Below are positions 63,601 through 64,000 of a stretch of DNA of 64,000 nt, in pieces (the stretch's first letter is position 1; each line of letters starts with the position of its first letter). Source of the stretch: Ptiloglossa arizonensis (Eukaryota; Arthropoda; Insecta; Hymenoptera; Colletidae); contig NC_135051.1 in NCBI RefSeq assembly GCF_051014685.1, positions 17,379,557-17,443,556 on the forward strand, given 5' to 3'. Position numbers and translations under genes: made by a program. Below the pieces are notes generated by a model. It did not search any database, was not told the origin of the DNA, and saw only the letters and a list, made by a program, of their open reading frames with translations.

Positions 63601-64000
63601 AAGAATAATCGAAGGACGAAACCATTAACCGCGAAAAGATCCTACCATGTGTGCTTCAAAACGATCGATGAATGATTCGAATGGCATCAATTTGACGCGG
63701 TATCGTTGGATAGGAAATTGATACTTCCCTCGTTTTTTTTTTTTTTTTCGAAAATAACGCGTTTCGTCGCGCCGTAAGGAACGAGAATGAAAATGGAGCG
63801 TGAAACGATTTTCAGCGTCGAACTTTCCACGATACCGAGCCATTTGCGCGCCATTTAATAATGTTCTCTACCGCAAACCGGTCCCGTAATTCTATATGTT
63901 TGTTGGATAGCCTTTTCTTAGATCGTACTCGATATTCTTGATGAAATTCAATATTCCGTATAATCGATAGACGTCAATACAATTTACGTTTTCCCCCTCG

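Larger units (their letters stand above)
42739..64000 (-). other. Wnt7: Probable long 5' intron of Wnt7 (truncated by window)
   Basis: More than 21 kb upstream of the first visible Wnt7 exon without another recognisable gene. CpG-rich patches lie near 49,740-50,330, 52,400-53,000, 55,900-56,300, 57,400-58,010 and 60,420-60,960. They hold overlapping ORFs up to 134 codons, none of a known family. The stretch between patches is AT-rich and crowded with tandem repeats. Assignment as intron rests on the missing Wnt7 N-terminus. Unrecognised genes could be nested here. Confidence 0.5.

Noticed and set aside
1..64000. Bacterial-type features (operons, CRISPR arrays, phage)
   Set aside because: Gene structure, splicing and composition are those of an insect nuclear genome. 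The tandem arrays lack the repeat-spacer pattern of CRISPR.

Overview
This is eukaryotic nuclear DNA from an insect, most likely a hymenopteran and plausibly a bee. The evidence is spliced genes with GT-AG introns and insect-type orthologues (atlastin, Wnt7/DWnt2, RMDN1, RDH13-like), an AT-rich background with CpG-rich non-coding stretches, short mariner-type MITEs beginning TTGGGTTGTTCGGA, and a very high density of minisatellites. The species cannot be named from the sequence alone.

Layout. 1-10,900: gene-poor, with five or six tandem-repeat arrays and one possible transposase relic. 10,900-20,521: atlastin on +, with a candidate upstream N-terminal exon at 11,204-11,267 that splices in frame over a 5.9-kb intron to the main coding block at 17,205-20,521. 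20,522-30,600: a compact AT-rich cluster of small genes. These are an FKBP-like TPR co-chaperone (-, one exon, 23,271-24,143), an RDH13-like short-chain dehydrogenase (-, six exons, 25,379-26,935), RMDN1 (+, four exons, 27,889-29,119) and a 109-residue Cys-rich protein of unknown function (-, 29,745-30,074, with a spliced 5' leader and a TATA box). 33,712 to beyond the window: the 3' six coding exons of Wnt7 (-). Its upstream coding exons, which carry the signal peptide and the first Cys block, were not found, so 42,739-64,000 is read as part of a long 5' intron.

The genes do not form a pathway. Atlastin fuses ER tubules, the RDH13-like enzyme and RMDN1 are probably mitochondrial or membrane-associated, the TPR protein is a probable Hsp90-type co-chaperone, and Wnt7 is a secreted signal. 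The RDH13-like gene and RMDN1 are head to head over about 950 bp. RMDN1 and the Cys-rich gene converge tail to tail.

The points most worth a second look are the in-frame extra N-terminal exon and the possible hydrophobic alternative tail of atlastin, a GC-AG intron in the RDH13-like gene, a long basic/proline linker in Wnt7, three copies of one mariner-derived MITE, a 962-bp long-armed inverted repeat with related sequence elsewhere in the window, and at least 20 unrelated minisatellite arrays. No new molecular system is evident. All exon models are read by eye from splice sites, reading phase and remembered family sequences.
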